Assembly: GCA_030145245.1 (NCBI GenBank)
Contig: JAQYWC010000082.1
Span: 79,206-143,205, forward strand
DNA length: 64,000 bases
From: Desulfobacterium sp.
GTDB lineage: Bacteria > Desulfobacterota > Desulfobacteria > Desulfobacterales > Desulfobacteraceae
Direction of reading: 5' to 3'
Both the position numbers and the translations under genes were made by a program. This document shows, one piece after another, positions 1-8,386 of the stretch. Numbering within the stretch: the first letter of the stretch is position 1; the number at the start of each line of letters is the position of its first letter. The notes under the pieces are model-generated. The model was not told the DNA's origin. It worked only from the letters and a program-made list of their open reading frames with translations, and did not search any database.

Positions 1-650
1 TCCAGGAGGGGAACATCGGCCTTGTTAAGGCCGTGAAAAAATTTGACCCTTATAAAAAGGTCAAGTTCTCCTACTATGCATCATTCTGGATAAAGGCCTA
101 TATCCTGAAATTCATCATGGACAACTGGCGCCTTGTCAAGATAGGAACCACCCAGGGACAGCGTAAGCTTTTTTTCAGGCTGAAAAAAGAGAAGCAGAAA
201 CTGATCGAAGAGGGCTTTGATCCGGGTCCCAGACTTCTTTCCGAACGAATGGGAGTGTCAGAGCAGGAGATCGTTGAAATGGACCAGCGGCTGGACGGCT
301 GGGATCTCTCCCTTGACGAACCCCTTAGAAATGATTCAGACACTGAACGAATCGAATTTATCAACGTGGAGAGCGACTCCACCGAAGAGAGGGTTGCAAG
401 AAAGGAGATCGAGGATATTCTCCATGTCAGGGTAAAAGAGTTCACCGACACCCTTAATCAGCGGGAGCTGGACATCTTTACCAAAAGAATATTTTCGGAC
501 GAACCCTTCACGCTCCAGGAGATCGGAGAGGAGTACAGCATCTCCAGGGAACGGGTAAGGCAGATCGAAAACAATATCATCAAAAAGATGAAAGAATATT
601 TTAAAAACGAAATGCCCGATTTTGATGCCTACGACCACAGCCGCCCCTAA
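1..650 (+). CDS. rpoH: RNA polymerase sigma-32-type sigma factor, C-terminal part
   Basis: The reading frame is open from base 3 and enters from upstream of the window, so the N-terminus is missing; the first in-frame start (GTG at 33) is internal to a conserved helix. The visible start reads EGNIGLVKAVKKFDP, the region 2 core-binding motif of sigma-70 family factors, followed by the aromatic region 2.3/2.4 segment (FSYYASFWIKAYI) and the RLVKIGTTQGQRKLFF stretch typical of RpoH-type factors. Region 4 with its helix-turn-helix (LQEIGEEYSISRERVRQIE) lies near the end. It should direct RNA polymerase to heat-shock-type promoters. In this lineage several sigma-32-like paralogues can occur, so the exact regulon is uncertain. 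Confidence 0.88.
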   Translation, partial: QEGNIGLVKAVKKFDPYKKVKFSYYASFWIKAYILKFIMDNWRLVKIGTTQGQRKLFFRLKKEKQKLIEEGFDPGPRLLSERMGVSEQEIVEMDQRLDGWDLSLDEPLRNDSDTERIEFINVESDSTEERVARKEIEDILHVRVKEFTDTLNQRELDIFTKRIFSDEPFTLQEIGEEYSISRERVRQIENNIIKKMKEYFKNEMPDFDAYDHSRP

Positions 651-696
651 ACCACGGACTGTAGAAACAGGGACAAACGGAGAATAACACCCCAAT

Positions 697-2436
697 ATGA
701 AACAAACACGATGCTTTTTCTATCTGCTGGTATTGGCCCTTGTGGCGGGAGGCTGCGCACCGGTTTCAGGCCCAGCCCAAACCAATGAGTTGCCCCAGGC
801 ACCCCCCGGAGCTGAAGATGACCTCCAGGAGTCATCCTATTACCACTACACCCGTTCCGAGCTCCACAAAAGACAAGGGGAATACGACAAGGCCCTGACT
901 TCGCTACTCAAAGCCGTGGAAAACGATCCTGCCTCCTCCTTTTTAAAGAAAGAGCTGATCGCCCTATACCTCCATAAAAAAGAGACATCCAAGGCCCTTG
1001 AAACTGCACAGAACCTGGTGGCGCTTGAACCTGAGGACACTGATTCCCTGCTGATTCTTGGAAAGATGAGACAGATGCTTAACCAGGAAAGCGAAGCCAA
1101 GGATATATACCAGAAGGTTCTTCAACTCAATCCCGACCAGGAGAACATCTACCTCATCCTCGGACGCATGCACATGGACTCGGGCAACACGGACGAAGCG
1201 TTCCGCCTCTATACAAAAATGGCCGAACGCTTTCCTGACTCCTACGCCGCACACTTTTTCCTAGGCAGGATCCATACAATAAAGAAAAATCCCGAATATG
1301 CGGAAAAAGAGTTTCTAAAGACCCTGGAGCTCAACCCGCCCCTGGTGGAACCCAGGTTCGAGCTCATCACCATCTACCAGAATCCGGTCACCCCAAAAAC
1401 AGCCCCAAAGATTGTCAGGCTCTACAAAGAGATCCTTGAGATAGACAGCAACAACATACGGGCGGCACTGGAACTCCCCCTCTTCTACCACAACCATGGT
1501 AACAAGAAAGAAGCCGCAACTCTTCTGGCCGAAATGGGAGAAAAAAGCTTACAGAACCGCGGCATCACCATAATAACCGCACGGGAGTTCATCGGATCAA
1601 AACGATACAAGGACGCCTCGGTGGTTTTTACGGGGATGCTCAAAGGAGCCCCCCGGGACTCAACCCTCCACTACCTGGCAGGGATCTCGTTTGACAGCCT
1701 GAAGCAGACAAAGAAGGCTATCAAGCACTTCTTAAAGGTAGCCCCCGACTCCGAACACTACAAGAAGACCATCGTCCACATCGCCTTTTCCTACAGTGAA
1801 AACGACCAGAAGGAAAAAGCCATAGCGTTCCTTGAAGCCAAGCACCAGGAGCTCCCCCAGGATATCGACATCATCATGTACCTTGGCTCGTTCTACGAGG
1901 AGGGTCAACACTATGAAAAGGCCATTGCCCTGCTGCATAAGGGGATTGCCATATCTGACACCAACACGGCCCTGATCTTCCGGCTCGGCATAATCCAGGA
2001 CAAGTCAGGAGAAAGAGAGGCGTGCATCGAGTCCATGAAGCGGGTGATCGAACTCGAACCCACCAATGCCAATGCCCTGAACTATCTTGGCTACACCTAT
2101 GCAGAGATGGGAGAAAACCTTGCCATGGCCGAGGAGCTGGTATCCAGAGCCCTTGTCATCAAGCCGGAGGACGGTTTCATCACCGACAGCCTCGGATGGA
2201 TCTACTACAAAAAGGGACTTATCTCAAAGGCTGTGGCAACCCTTGAGAAGGCGGCTGACCTGACCGAGTTCGACCCGGTGATCACCGAACACCTGGGGGA
2301 TGCCTACAGGGAAGACAACCGCCTGAAAAAGGCCCTTGAGGCCTATAAGAAAGCCCGGTCAAAATCCACAGGGAGCAATCCCGGCCTGGACACCAAGATA
2401 AAACTTCTGGAACAGCGGTTAAATGCGCCCCAATAA
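697..2436 (+). CDS. TPR-repeat lipoprotein
   Basis: A 579-residue protein with a lipoprotein signal (hydrophobic stretch ending in LVAGGC, so Cys20 would be lipidated) followed almost entirely by tetratricopeptide repeats; typical units can be read at about residues 50-220, 330-440 and 440-560 (for example NALNYLGYTYAEMGENLAMAEEL). TPR superhelices bind partner proteins, so this is probably a periplasmic-facing scaffold in the outer or inner membrane. Its stop overlaps the start of the next lipoprotein gene by 14 bases, so the two are translationally coupled and probably work together at the envelope. The specific partner cannot be read from sequence. Confidence 0.85.
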   Translation: MKQTRCFFYLLVLALVAGGCAPVSGPAQTNELPQAPPGAEDDLQESSYYHYTRSELHKRQGEYDKALTSLLKAVENDPASSFLKKELIALYLHKKETSKALETAQNLVALEPEDTDSLLILGKMRQMLNQESEAKDIYQKVLQLNPDQENIYLILGRMHMDSGNTDEAFRLYTKMAERFPDSYAAHFFLGRIHTIKKNPEYAEKEFLKTLELNPPLVEPRFELITIYQNPVTPKTAPKIVRLYKEILEIDSNNIRAALELPLFYHNHGNKKEAATLLAEMGEKSLQNRGITIITAREFIGSKRYKDASVVFTGMLKGAPRDSTLHYLAGISFDSLKQTKKAIKHFLKVAPDSEHYKKTIVHIAFSYSENDQKEKAIAFLEAKHQELPQDIDIIMYLGSFYEEGQHYEKAIALLHKGIAISDTNTALIFRLGIIQDKSGEREACIESMKRVIELEPTNANALNYLGYTYAEMGENLAMAEELVSRALVIKPEDGFITDSLGWIYYKKGLISKAVATLEKAADLTEFDPVITEHLGDAYREDNRLKKALEAYKKARSKSTGSNPGLDTKIKLLEQRLNAPQ

Positions 2437-3196
2437 ACCCCACCTCCTCAACCTGTTCCTCCTTGGTGCTACCCTGGTCCTATTGACCGGATGCGCAGGC
2501 CTGACACCCAGGGACGCCCGGATCCAGGATCCAAGGGCAGCGTTTCTTGCAGCCCGGGTAACTTCCATCAACCATGGACTTCAAACATTTAAAGGCACGG
2601 CCCGGGTAACCCTGACAGAGGCGAACACAAGCCAGCGGTTCAGGGTTGCCTGGGCTGCTCATCTGCCCGACAAGATCCGTTTAACAATTCTCAAAAGTGG
2701 CCTCCCCCTGGAAACCATCCTTGCCGACGGAACCCAGGTGTTCTTTGTTTCCCACACGGGCGAGCACTCGCCCCATCGGATCAAGGCCTCCAACCCCTCA
2801 TTGAAACCAGTGATCTCCATGCCGGTCCGGATCCAGGAGATCATCTCCCTTTTAGCCGGACAGATTCCCATGGAGTCCTTTGACAGGGCCACGCTGTCAA
2901 CAGCCGGGCCAGCATCCGAAACCACCCTGATGCTGACACGAAAGTGGAGGGGAACAGTGGGAACGGTTCGGGTTGACCCCAAGGATCAGATCCATGGATT
3001 CCAACGTCTCAAAAACAACAGGGACCCGATTTATTCGGCAGAACGCAAAAACCTGAAAAGCTATGGAATCCATACCATACCGATGAAAACCGTTATCTAT
3101 GATCCTTCGGGCAGAACCCTGACCCTGGAGATTACTAGTTTTTATCCGGATGTTCCTGTAAAAGAGTCGGTATTTTCCTTGACAGAAATCGAATGA
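2423..3196 (+). CDS. LolB-like / DUF4292-type outer-membrane lipoprotein
   Basis: A 257-residue protein with a lipobox (VLLTGC, Cys near residue 23). The body resembles the LolB/LolA-like half-barrel family: an N-terminal stretch about a cargo-modified substrate (GTARVTLTEANTSQRFRV), then PDKIRLTILK and a long beta-rich C-terminal half. LolB accepts lipoproteins from LolA and inserts them in the outer membrane; DUF4292 relatives are common in Desulfobacterota. It overlaps the upstream TPR lipoprotein gene, a frequent pairing in this group. The assignment to the superfamily is reasonable; true LolB function is inference. Confidence 0.65.
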   Translation: MRPNKPHLLNLFLLGATLVLLTGCAGLTPRDARIQDPRAAFLAARVTSINHGLQTFKGTARVTLTEANTSQRFRVAWAAHLPDKIRLTILKSGLPLETILADGTQVFFVSHTGEHSPHRIKASNPSLKPVISMPVRIQEIISLLAGQIPMESFDRATLSTAGPASETTLMLTRKWRGTVGTVRVDPKDQIHGFQRLKNNRDPIYSAERKNLKSYGIHTIPMKTVIYDPSGRTLTLEITSFYPDVPVKESVFSLTEIE

Positions 3197-3209
3197 TGAT
3201 AATTATCAT
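3196..3209. promoter_or_regulatory. Fur-like palindrome upstream of mrp
   Basis: A perfect 14-base palindrome, ATGATAATTATCAT, begins at the last base of the preceding stop codon and sits about 45 bases upstream of the mrp start. Its GATAAT/ATTATC halves resemble a short Fur-type iron operator. An iron-sulfur carrier gene is a sensible target, but the site is shorter than a full 19-base Fur box, so this is only a candidate. Confidence 0.3.
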
Positions 3210-3254
3210 GGAGTGATTATTCATAATCCCAAATCAAAGGAGATATAATATATT

Positions 3255-4118
3255 ATGCTTTATGACAACATGGACCAGGCTAAAAAAGGGGGCGGCTGCC
3301 CTTCCCAGAACAAGGAAAAATCCCAGGAGCAGCTCCAGGAGGAGATGATCACAACATCTCTTTCAAAGATAAAGAACAAAATTTTCGTGCTGAGCGGCAA
3401 AGGCGGCGTAGGAAAGAGCAGTGTATCTGCAAACCTTGCCGCAAGCCTTGCAAAAAAAGGATTTAAGACAGGCCTGATGGATGTGGATCTCCACGGCCCC
3501 TCCATTGCCCAGATGTTTGGAATGACAGAACTTCTTGACATCTCCGAAAACAAGCTTCTGCTGCCGAAAATGATCGGGGAGAACCTCAAGGTCGTTTCCA
3601 TCCAGGCACTGATGCAGGACAAGGACCAGGCAATCATCTGGCGAGGCCCGGCAAAGACAGGAATGATCAAGCAGTTTGTCGGCTCCGTAGAGTGGGGAGA
3701 TCTGGACTTCCTGATCATCGATGCCCCTCCTGGAACCGGTGATGAACCCCTGACCGTTGTCCAGACCATCAAGGACGCCAAGGCGGTTGTTGTGACCACT
3801 CCCCAGGAAGTAGCCCTTGCCGACGTCAGAAAGTCCATCTCCTTCTGCCGAACCGTCAAGATGGAGACCCTGGGCCTTCTGGAGAACATGGGACCCTACA
3901 AATGCCCCCACTGCAACGAGACCATCGAGCTTTTCAAGAGCGGCGGCGGACAGAGAACAGCGGAAAAAGAGGGTCTTAATTTCCTCGGCTCCATTCCCTT
4001 TGACACCGAAGTTGTTAAGTCCGGTGATGCCGGATCTCCAGTTGTCCTGGAGAACGCGGAGAGCGAATTTGCAAAAGCCTTTGAAGCCGTTGTGGCAAAC
4101 ATCACCAAGCAGCTGTAG
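3255..4118 (+). CDS. mrp: Mrp/NBP35-family iron-sulfur carrier ATPase
   Basis: A 287-residue P-loop ATPase. It carries the deviant Walker A motif GKGGVGKS at residues 48-55, the DVDLHGPS segment, the DAPPGTGDE motif, and a C-terminal CxxC pair (Cys217 and Cys220 in YKCPHCNE) that in ApbC/Mrp proteins bridges a labile 4Fe-4S cluster at the dimer interface. A short N-terminal tail with GGGCPSQ is reminiscent of Nbp35. The protein loads clusters onto apo-enzymes in the cytoplasm, which fits an anaerobe rich in iron-sulfur proteins. A Shine-Dalgarno AAAGGAGA lies at 3236-3243. It is followed 12 bases later by the dGTPase gene. Confidence 0.93.
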   Translation: MLYDNMDQAKKGGGCPSQNKEKSQEQLQEEMITTSLSKIKNKIFVLSGKGGVGKSSVSANLAASLAKKGFKTGLMDVDLHGPSIAQMFGMTELLDISENKLLLPKMIGENLKVVSIQALMQDKDQAIIWRGPAKTGMIKQFVGSVEWGDLDFLIIDAPPGTGDEPLTVVQTIKDAKAVVVTTPQEVALADVRKSISFCRTVKMETLGLLENMGPYKCPHCNETIELFKSGGGQRTAEKEGLNFLGSIPFDTEVVKSGDAGSPVVLENAESEFAKAFEAVVANITKQL

Positions 4119-4130
4119 TAAAGGGGCTTA

Positions 4131-5297
4131 TTGAGTGATATAGAGACAAAACCGGGGTGGATGAAGGATATCCTCAACCAAAGAGAGAGGGAATTTTTCT
4201 CCCCCCTGGCCTCGTTCAGCGAGGATGGGAAACGGCGGTCACCGGACAATCGCCTTGACGACGGCTACCGCCAGGCGTTCAGCCTGGACGCCGACCGCAT
4301 CCTCAACTCCCTTGCCTATACCCGGTACATAGACAAGACCCAGGTTTTTTCCCTCATAAAAAACGACCACCTGACCCATAGGGTTCTCCATGTCCAGCTC
4401 GTCTCAAGGATTGCAAGAACCATCGGCCGGTTCCTGGGCCTCAACGAGGACCTGATTGAAGCGGCAAGCCTTGGCCACGACCTTGGCCATCCGCCCTTCG
4501 GCCATGACGGAGAACGAATTCTGTCAAAGCTGTGCCAGGACAACGGCGCCGGACACTTCCACCACAACGTGCAGAGCATCCAGTTCCTGGAACGGCTTGA
4601 GCGTAAGGGCAATGGATGGAACCTGACCCTCCAGACATTGGATGCCATCCTCTGCCACAACGGCGAAGTTCATTCAAAAAGACTCAAACCCGAAAGGAAC
4701 AGGGGCTTTTCCGGGTTTGACGCACTGGTCAAAGAGATGAAGACCCTTGAGCGCCCGCTCCCCGTGCCCATGACCCTGGAAGGATGCGTGGTCAGAATGG
4801 CGGACACCATTGCCTATGTGGGAAGGGACATGGAGGATGCCGTGCGGCTCAAGCTGATACAACGGGAGGAACTGCCCGAATTGAGCCGGGATCTCCTGGG
4901 CATTACCAACGGCACCATCGTCTTTAAACTGGTGACGGACCTGATCTCCAACAGCCTGAGAAAACCCTGCCTTTCCTTTACCGGAGAGGTCTCCGAGGCC
5001 CTCAAGCAGCTGAAAGCGTTCAACTACGAGAGAATCTACTCCGACCCCGGCATCAAGGAGCACCTGAAACCGGTCAAGGAGATCTACATCTACCTGTTTG
5101 ACCTCTATCTCAACGACCTTGAGACCGGAAAACTCGACCAGCCCATGCTCAGGCGCTTCCACGACGGCCTCTGTGATGCCTACAAGGAGAGCCACTCCCA
5201 TGTTGAGATTGTCAGGGATTTCATCTCCGGAATGACGGACTCGTTTTTTATCCGCCAGGCACCGGAAGCCATGCAGCCCCACTACATCGAAAGATAA
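4131..5297 (+). CDS. dgt: deoxyguanosinetriphosphate triphosphohydrolase (dGTPase-like)
   Basis: A 388-residue HD-domain protein read from a TTG codon. The metal-binding HD motif is at residues 116-117 in LGHDLGHPPFGHDGE, with the upstream His83 (LTHRVLHV) and a downstream Asp in RMADTIAYVGRDMEDA completing the expected H...HD...D set. The N-terminal DRILNSLAYTRYIDKTQVF segment is characteristic of the dGTPase family, which hydrolyses dNTPs to deoxynucleosides and triphosphate. Length and motif order fit the shorter (Dgt type 2) branch. It lies 12 bases after mrp and 4 bases before the UPF0280 gene, so the three probably form one transcript. Confidence 0.9.
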   Translation: MSDIETKPGWMKDILNQREREFFSPLASFSEDGKRRSPDNRLDDGYRQAFSLDADRILNSLAYTRYIDKTQVFSLIKNDHLTHRVLHVQLVSRIARTIGRFLGLNEDLIEAASLGHDLGHPPFGHDGERILSKLCQDNGAGHFHHNVQSIQFLERLERKGNGWNLTLQTLDAILCHNGEVHSKRLKPERNRGFSGFDALVKEMKTLERPLPVPMTLEGCVVRMADTIAYVGRDMEDAVRLKLIQREELPELSRDLLGITNGTIVFKLVTDLISNSLRKPCLSFTGEVSEALKQLKAFNYERIYSDPGIKEHLKPVKEIYIYLFDLYLNDLETGKLDQPMLRRFHDGLCDAYKESHSHVEIVRDFISGMTDSFFIRQAPEAMQPHYIER

Positions 5298-5301
5298 CCC
5301 C

Positions 5302-6027
5302 ATGTTCCAGAACCGTACTTACCGAAGCCTGTCAAAACGAAAAGGCCTTGTGGCCTTCGGCGCCACGGTCAAAGAGACCGACCTGCACATCCAGGCCCAG
5401 TCGGATCTCAAGGATACAGCTGTCAGGTCCGTGCTCAAGGCCCGGGAGATGATCGAATCCTACGGCCGGACCGATCCCTCTTTTTTAACCTCCCTTGTGC
5501 CTGTCAAAGCAAAATTCCCGGCCCCGGATATTGCCCTTTCCATGATCGAGGCGGGAAACCTTGCCAATGTCGGTCCCATGGCGGCCGTGGCCGGCGCCGT
5601 GGCCGAATTTACAGGCAAAAAGCTCCTGGCGACCTCAAACGAGGTGATTGTGGAAAACGGGGGAGACATATTCATGAAGCTTGACACGGAAGCGGTGTTC
5701 GGCATCTATGCCGGAAATTCCGTGCTGAGCATGAAGACCGGAGTCCGTATTCAAAACCAGGGGAGCCCCGTGGCCCTGTGCACCTCGTCCGGCACCCTGG
5801 GCCATTCAAAAAGCTTTGGCAGGGCAGATGCGGCAACCGTTGTTTCCGCCTCCTGCGCCCTTGCCGACGCCACAGCGACCGCCCTCGGCAACCTGGTTCA
5901 CACCGAATCTGACATCGAAGGCGCCATTGAACAGGGCGCCGCCATCCCGGGAATCCTGGGAATCATCATCATCAAAGGAAAAAGCCTTGGCGCCTGGGGC
6001 GACCTTGAACTGGTGCGTCTCTCCTGA
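5302..6027 (+). CDS. UPF0280 family protein (intact copy)
   Basis: A 241-residue protein of the UPF0280 family, an ApbE-fold group of unproven function found mainly in anaerobes and methanogens. The recognisable core runs PDIALSMIEAGNLANVGPM (about residues 74-92), NEVIVENGGDIF, then the SSGTLGHSKSFGRADAATV block, and ends GAWGDLELVRLS. The glycine-rich NGGDIF segment resembles the flavin-transferase ApbE substrate pocket, but catalytic function is not established. It starts 4 bases after the dGTPase gene. Two degenerate pieces of this same gene occur downstream (6811-7036 and 8348-8385), so this is the surviving member of a duplicated set. Confidence 0.85.
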   Translation: MFQNRTYRSLSKRKGLVAFGATVKETDLHIQAQSDLKDTAVRSVLKAREMIESYGRTDPSFLTSLVPVKAKFPAPDIALSMIEAGNLANVGPMAAVAGAVAEFTGKKLLATSNEVIVENGGDIFMKLDTEAVFGIYAGNSVLSMKTGVRIQNQGSPVALCTSSGTLGHSKSFGRADAATVVSASCALADATATALGNLVHTESDIEGAIEQGAAIPGILGIIIIKGKSLGAWGDLELVRLS

Positions 6028-6061
6028 CCAAACAGGAAGCCTGTAGAAAGCCCCCCCCTGA

Positions 6062-6121
6062 TCAGGCAAGGTCTCCTGTTGCCGCTTCCACCGCTGCTAA
6101 AATGCTTCCATCCCATATAAG
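6062..6121 (-). pseudogene. remnant of the 3' end of hutH (copy A)
   Basis: Read on the minus strand, the last 19 codons give LIWDGSILAAVEAATGDLA and a stop. The intact histidine ammonia-lyase further downstream ends LIRNGSILAAVETATGALA, so 15 of 19 residues match in the same order and reach the same stop. The similarity ends abruptly upstream of the remnant. As at the intact locus, it lies tail-to-tail with the end of the UPF0280 gene. It is therefore a decayed duplicate of the hutH terminus and not a coding gene. Confidence 0.85.
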
Positions 6122-6251
6122 CCCCTCCCCCTCGTATCCTAAATAACTGTGGGATGGTCCAATAAGGAAGGGGGCGCGATTGTGAAGATCCTGAATTTTA
6201 TGCCTGGGCGACAGGGAAAGACGCTTAGAATCACTTTTTGTTTGGAATTTT

Positions 6252-6689
6252 TCAACCAATGGGAGTAAGTGTCACATCGAAGCCCAGTTGCTTGAGTCCT
6301 TTGATGTGAAAACGGAGTTTGGCAAATTCAGACAAGTTATCAAGGGCCGGCACTCCGTAAATTTCCATATATTTTTTATGTTTTCCTATCATATCGTCAT
6401 ACTCCGCTTGACATTGTTCCGTTTCAGACTCTTGAACCTGCTGGTCTTTGTGTATATTTGAAATCATGGCATCCACTTTGGAGGATAGAGCTTTACCGCA
6501 CTTAATCCAGCCTGAAATTGTTGAGGGTTTTACACCGGCAAATTTGGCCAAATCCCTATTAGTATAAGGATATTGATCTTTCGCTTGATGCAATATCGAG
6601 GCAATATTGTGCTCAACGCGCTGCTGTTTTTCGTTCATGTGAATATCTCTCTTGAACTGCAATTTGGCCCAAAGGTTTTCCTTACTCAT
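6252..6689 (-). CDS. helix-turn-helix regulator, probably autoregulated
   Basis: A 145-residue protein not recognised as any named family. Residues about 42-68 form a plausible DNA-binding helix-turn-helix (YTNRDLAKFAGVKPSTISGW), as in Cro/C1-like regulators; the remainder is charged and helical with a possible coiled coil (residues 80-110). The start at 6689 is supported by AAGGAGACATT just upstream. A 30-base perfect dyad lies 27 bases upstream of the start (see 6716-6745), consistent with self-repression. The gene is more A+T-rich than its neighbours and is wedged between broken copies of UPF0280/hutH sequence, so horizontal origin (phage or integrated element) is likely. Confidence 0.65.
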   Translation of the reverse strand: MSKENLWAKLQFKRDIHMNEKQQRVEHNIASILHQAKDQYPYTNRDLAKFAGVKPSTISGWIKCGKALSSKVDAMISNIHKDQQVQESETEQCQAEYDDMIGKHKKYMEIYGVPALDNLSEFAKLRFHIKGLKQLGFDVTLTPIG

Positions 6690-6715
6690 AATGTCTCCTT
6701 GCGTCTTATTGATCC

Positions 6716-6745
6716 TTCAATTGAATTCATCCGAATTCAATTGAA
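6716..6745. promoter_or_regulatory. operator: triple 10-base palindromic array
   Basis: A perfect 30-base dyad: arms TTCAATTGAATTC (6716-6728) and GAATTCAATTGAA (6733-6745) around ATCC. It can equally be read as three contiguous 10-base units, TTCAATTGAA, TTCATCCGAA, TTCAATTGAA, of which the outer two are themselves perfect palindromes. The 10-base period equals one DNA turn, so three regulator units could bind one helix face. It lies between the start of the HTH gene and its presumed promoter, which makes it the likely binding site of that protein. Confidence 0.7.
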
Positions 6746-6810
6746 CTACACATGAGAGCATCTTGCGCTGTCAGGCTCTTTTTTCTCTTAGAACTATTAC
6801 CCCTAACGTC

Positions 6811-7066
6811 CCGCCCCCTGACATTGCCCTTTCCATCATCGAGGCAGGAAACCTTGCCAATGTCGGTCCCATGGAGGCCGTAGCTGGCGCTGTGGCCATT
6901 CAAAAACTTTGGCAGGGCAGACACGGCAACCGTTGTTTCCGACTCCTGCGCCCTTGCCGATGCCACAGCGACTGCCTAGGCAACCTGGTTCACACCGAAT
7001 CGGACATCGAAGACGCCATTGAACAGGATGCCGCCATCCCGTATAAGTTCCCTGACAACCTCACTT
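6811..7066 (+). pseudogene. internally deleted UPF0280 copy fused to a hutH scrap (copy B)
   Basis: Bases 6814-6897 encode PDIALSIIEAGNLANVGPM and continue to AVAGAVA, nearly identical to the intact UPF0280 gene. The sequence then jumps, at a shared GGCC, to the equivalent of base 5804 of the intact gene (CATTCAAAAACTTTGGCAGGGCAGA...), shifts frame, and continues to the equivalent of base 5948. There it switches, across a shared CCATCCCG, into sequence resembling the hutH end (7037-7066 versus 8431-8460, about 24 of 30 bases). Two microhomology deletions in a duplicated UPF0280-hutH junction explain it. It cannot make a working protein. Confidence 0.85.
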
Positions 7067-7142
7067 TGGCGCTGGGTTTGTTACACGCGACACAAGGAAT
7101 AATGTCAAAGCCATAGACCAAGATCCCGACAGTCAGATACTG

Positions 7143-8333
7143 TTATAAGGTGTTCGATCGACCGCCAGGCTTTTTACTCTTTTTTTCCATGTCCACAATC
7201 ATGATCATGGTTCTGTAGGTATTGACCAGGATTTCAAAAAAACGTTTTTCATAGCTGGTTATTTTTGACCTGTAGTTAAAGGCGATGATGGACAGGTCCG
7301 CTTCATTGTATGTAATAAAATTGCGGATAGGTACATCAATGAAAGCCAGCACCCTGGGATCAAGGGGATTTTTTTTCAGGAAGGTTGCCATAGAATCATA
7401 ATCGTCAATATCGTCGGTTATGATTTGGGCTTTTTGTCTGGAAATATTTATGGGGGCGGGGGATTCATTGTTAATCACAATAGCGTCTGACTTCTCAATC
7501 CGGTTTGCTGACAGCTTGAAGACGGACCCTACAAGATTATTGCCCTTATCCATCCTGGTGATGAAAACCGCTTCATAATCCTTTAAAAGAAATGAGGAGA
7601 GGTGTTCGAATTCTCCGCCGGTTTCAACAAGCTCTCCCAGGTCATGGATCAACGCCCCCGAGTACCGCAAAAGATCCTGTAGTCTGAAGTCATAGGCTTT
7701 TCTCAGGGAAATATCCTGGAACCAAACGAGTATAGGCCCGGAGCGGTCCCCCTCTTTCATCCGGGTGGCATTGATTTTGTACCATTTCATGGATATTCCG
7801 GAAAAGGCTTCTATGGATGGCGTATGGGAATCATCAGAAGGGGATGTATCTGCTATTTTCACAATACCGTCCAGTGCTTCCCGGTTTAAAAAACCTTCGA
7901 TATTACGGATCGCGTGCTTTTGAAACAGATGAGAGGTTTTCCCCACGGAAAGAAGAACGTTGCCCTTGAAATCCATGATAAAAACCGGGGCCTCGGCCTG
8001 GGCAGGCAGTTCCACCAAGGCACTGAGGTGCCGCTGCCGATATTTGATGTTTGACCGGGTAATGACCTGGACAAACATGGGGACCATAAAGGGAGCCATA
8101 CTGTAATTATGGGTGAATAAACAAATGGTAAACCCGATAATCGCCGCATTGATATAGATCTGAATCCCGAAAAGTTCTTTCAGGACAAACCCAAAGTAGG
8201 TGCCTAACTCGAATTCGATTTTTGCTGCCGCCATATTCAATCCATCATACTTGATCCATGGATAATTAATAAGGAGGAGCCCCCCGGCCTTACCGGGGAG
8301 ACTCTCGGAGTTTGACATTGCGAGGACATACAA
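7143..8333 (-). CDS. membrane-anchored PAS/GAF-like sensor protein
   Basis: A 396-residue protein of no named family. Two hydrophobic helices occupy about residues 45-95, then a PAS-like fold (residues about 105-160, containing APVFIMDFKGNVLLSVG, with an ILVWFQDISLRKAYDFRL stretch like the PAS/PAC end), then a GAF-like C-terminal region. No kinase, cyclase, GGDEF or HD output motif is seen, so it may be a sensor fragment or adaptor. A TTG start at 8333 has an excellent Shine-Dalgarno (AGGAGGAGG) that lies in the scar between this gene and the UPF0280 tail; ATG codons at 8318 and 8234 are alternatives. Its 5' end abuts duplicated sequence, so N-terminal truncation is possible. Confidence 0.55.
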   Translation of the reverse strand: MYVLAMSNSESLPGKAGGLLLINYPWIKYDGLNMAAAKIEFELGTYFGFVLKELFGIQIYINAAIIGFTICLFTHNYSMAPFMVPMFVQVITRSNIKYRQRHLSALVELPAQAEAPVFIMDFKGNVLLSVGKTSHLFQKHAIRNIEGFLNREALDGIVKIADTSPSDDSHTPSIEAFSGISMKWYKINATRMKEGDRSGPILVWFQDISLRKAYDFRLQDLLRYSGALIHDLGELVETGGEFEHLSSFLLKDYEAVFITRMDKGNNLVGSVFKLSANRIEKSDAIVINNESPAPINISRQKAQIITDDIDDYDSMATFLKKNPLDPRVLAFIDVPIRNFITYNEADLSIIAFNYRSKITSYEKRFFEILVNTYRTMIMIVDMEKKSKKPGGRSNTL

Positions 8334-8347
8334 GAATTTCCTCCTCC

Positions 8348-8385
8348 TGCGCCTGGGGCGACCTTGAGCTGGTGCGTCTCTCCTG
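8348..8385 (+). pseudogene. remnant of the UPF0280 3' end (copy C)
   Basis: The stretch beginning GCGCCTGGGGCGACC and running through the CTCCTGA stop matches the end of the intact UPF0280 gene (encoding AWGDLELVRLS) at all but about one base. Nothing upstream of it continues the gene; the PAS-like sensor gene begins immediately to its left on the other strand. This copy keeps the ancestral tail-to-tail junction with the intact hutH gene. Confidence 0.85.
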
Positions 8386-8386
8386 A

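Noticed and set aside
6763..7116. A 117-codon plus-strand frame taken as a new gene
   Set aside because: It is a frame-shifted fusion of UPF0280 pieces and hutH sequence; treated as a pseudogene.
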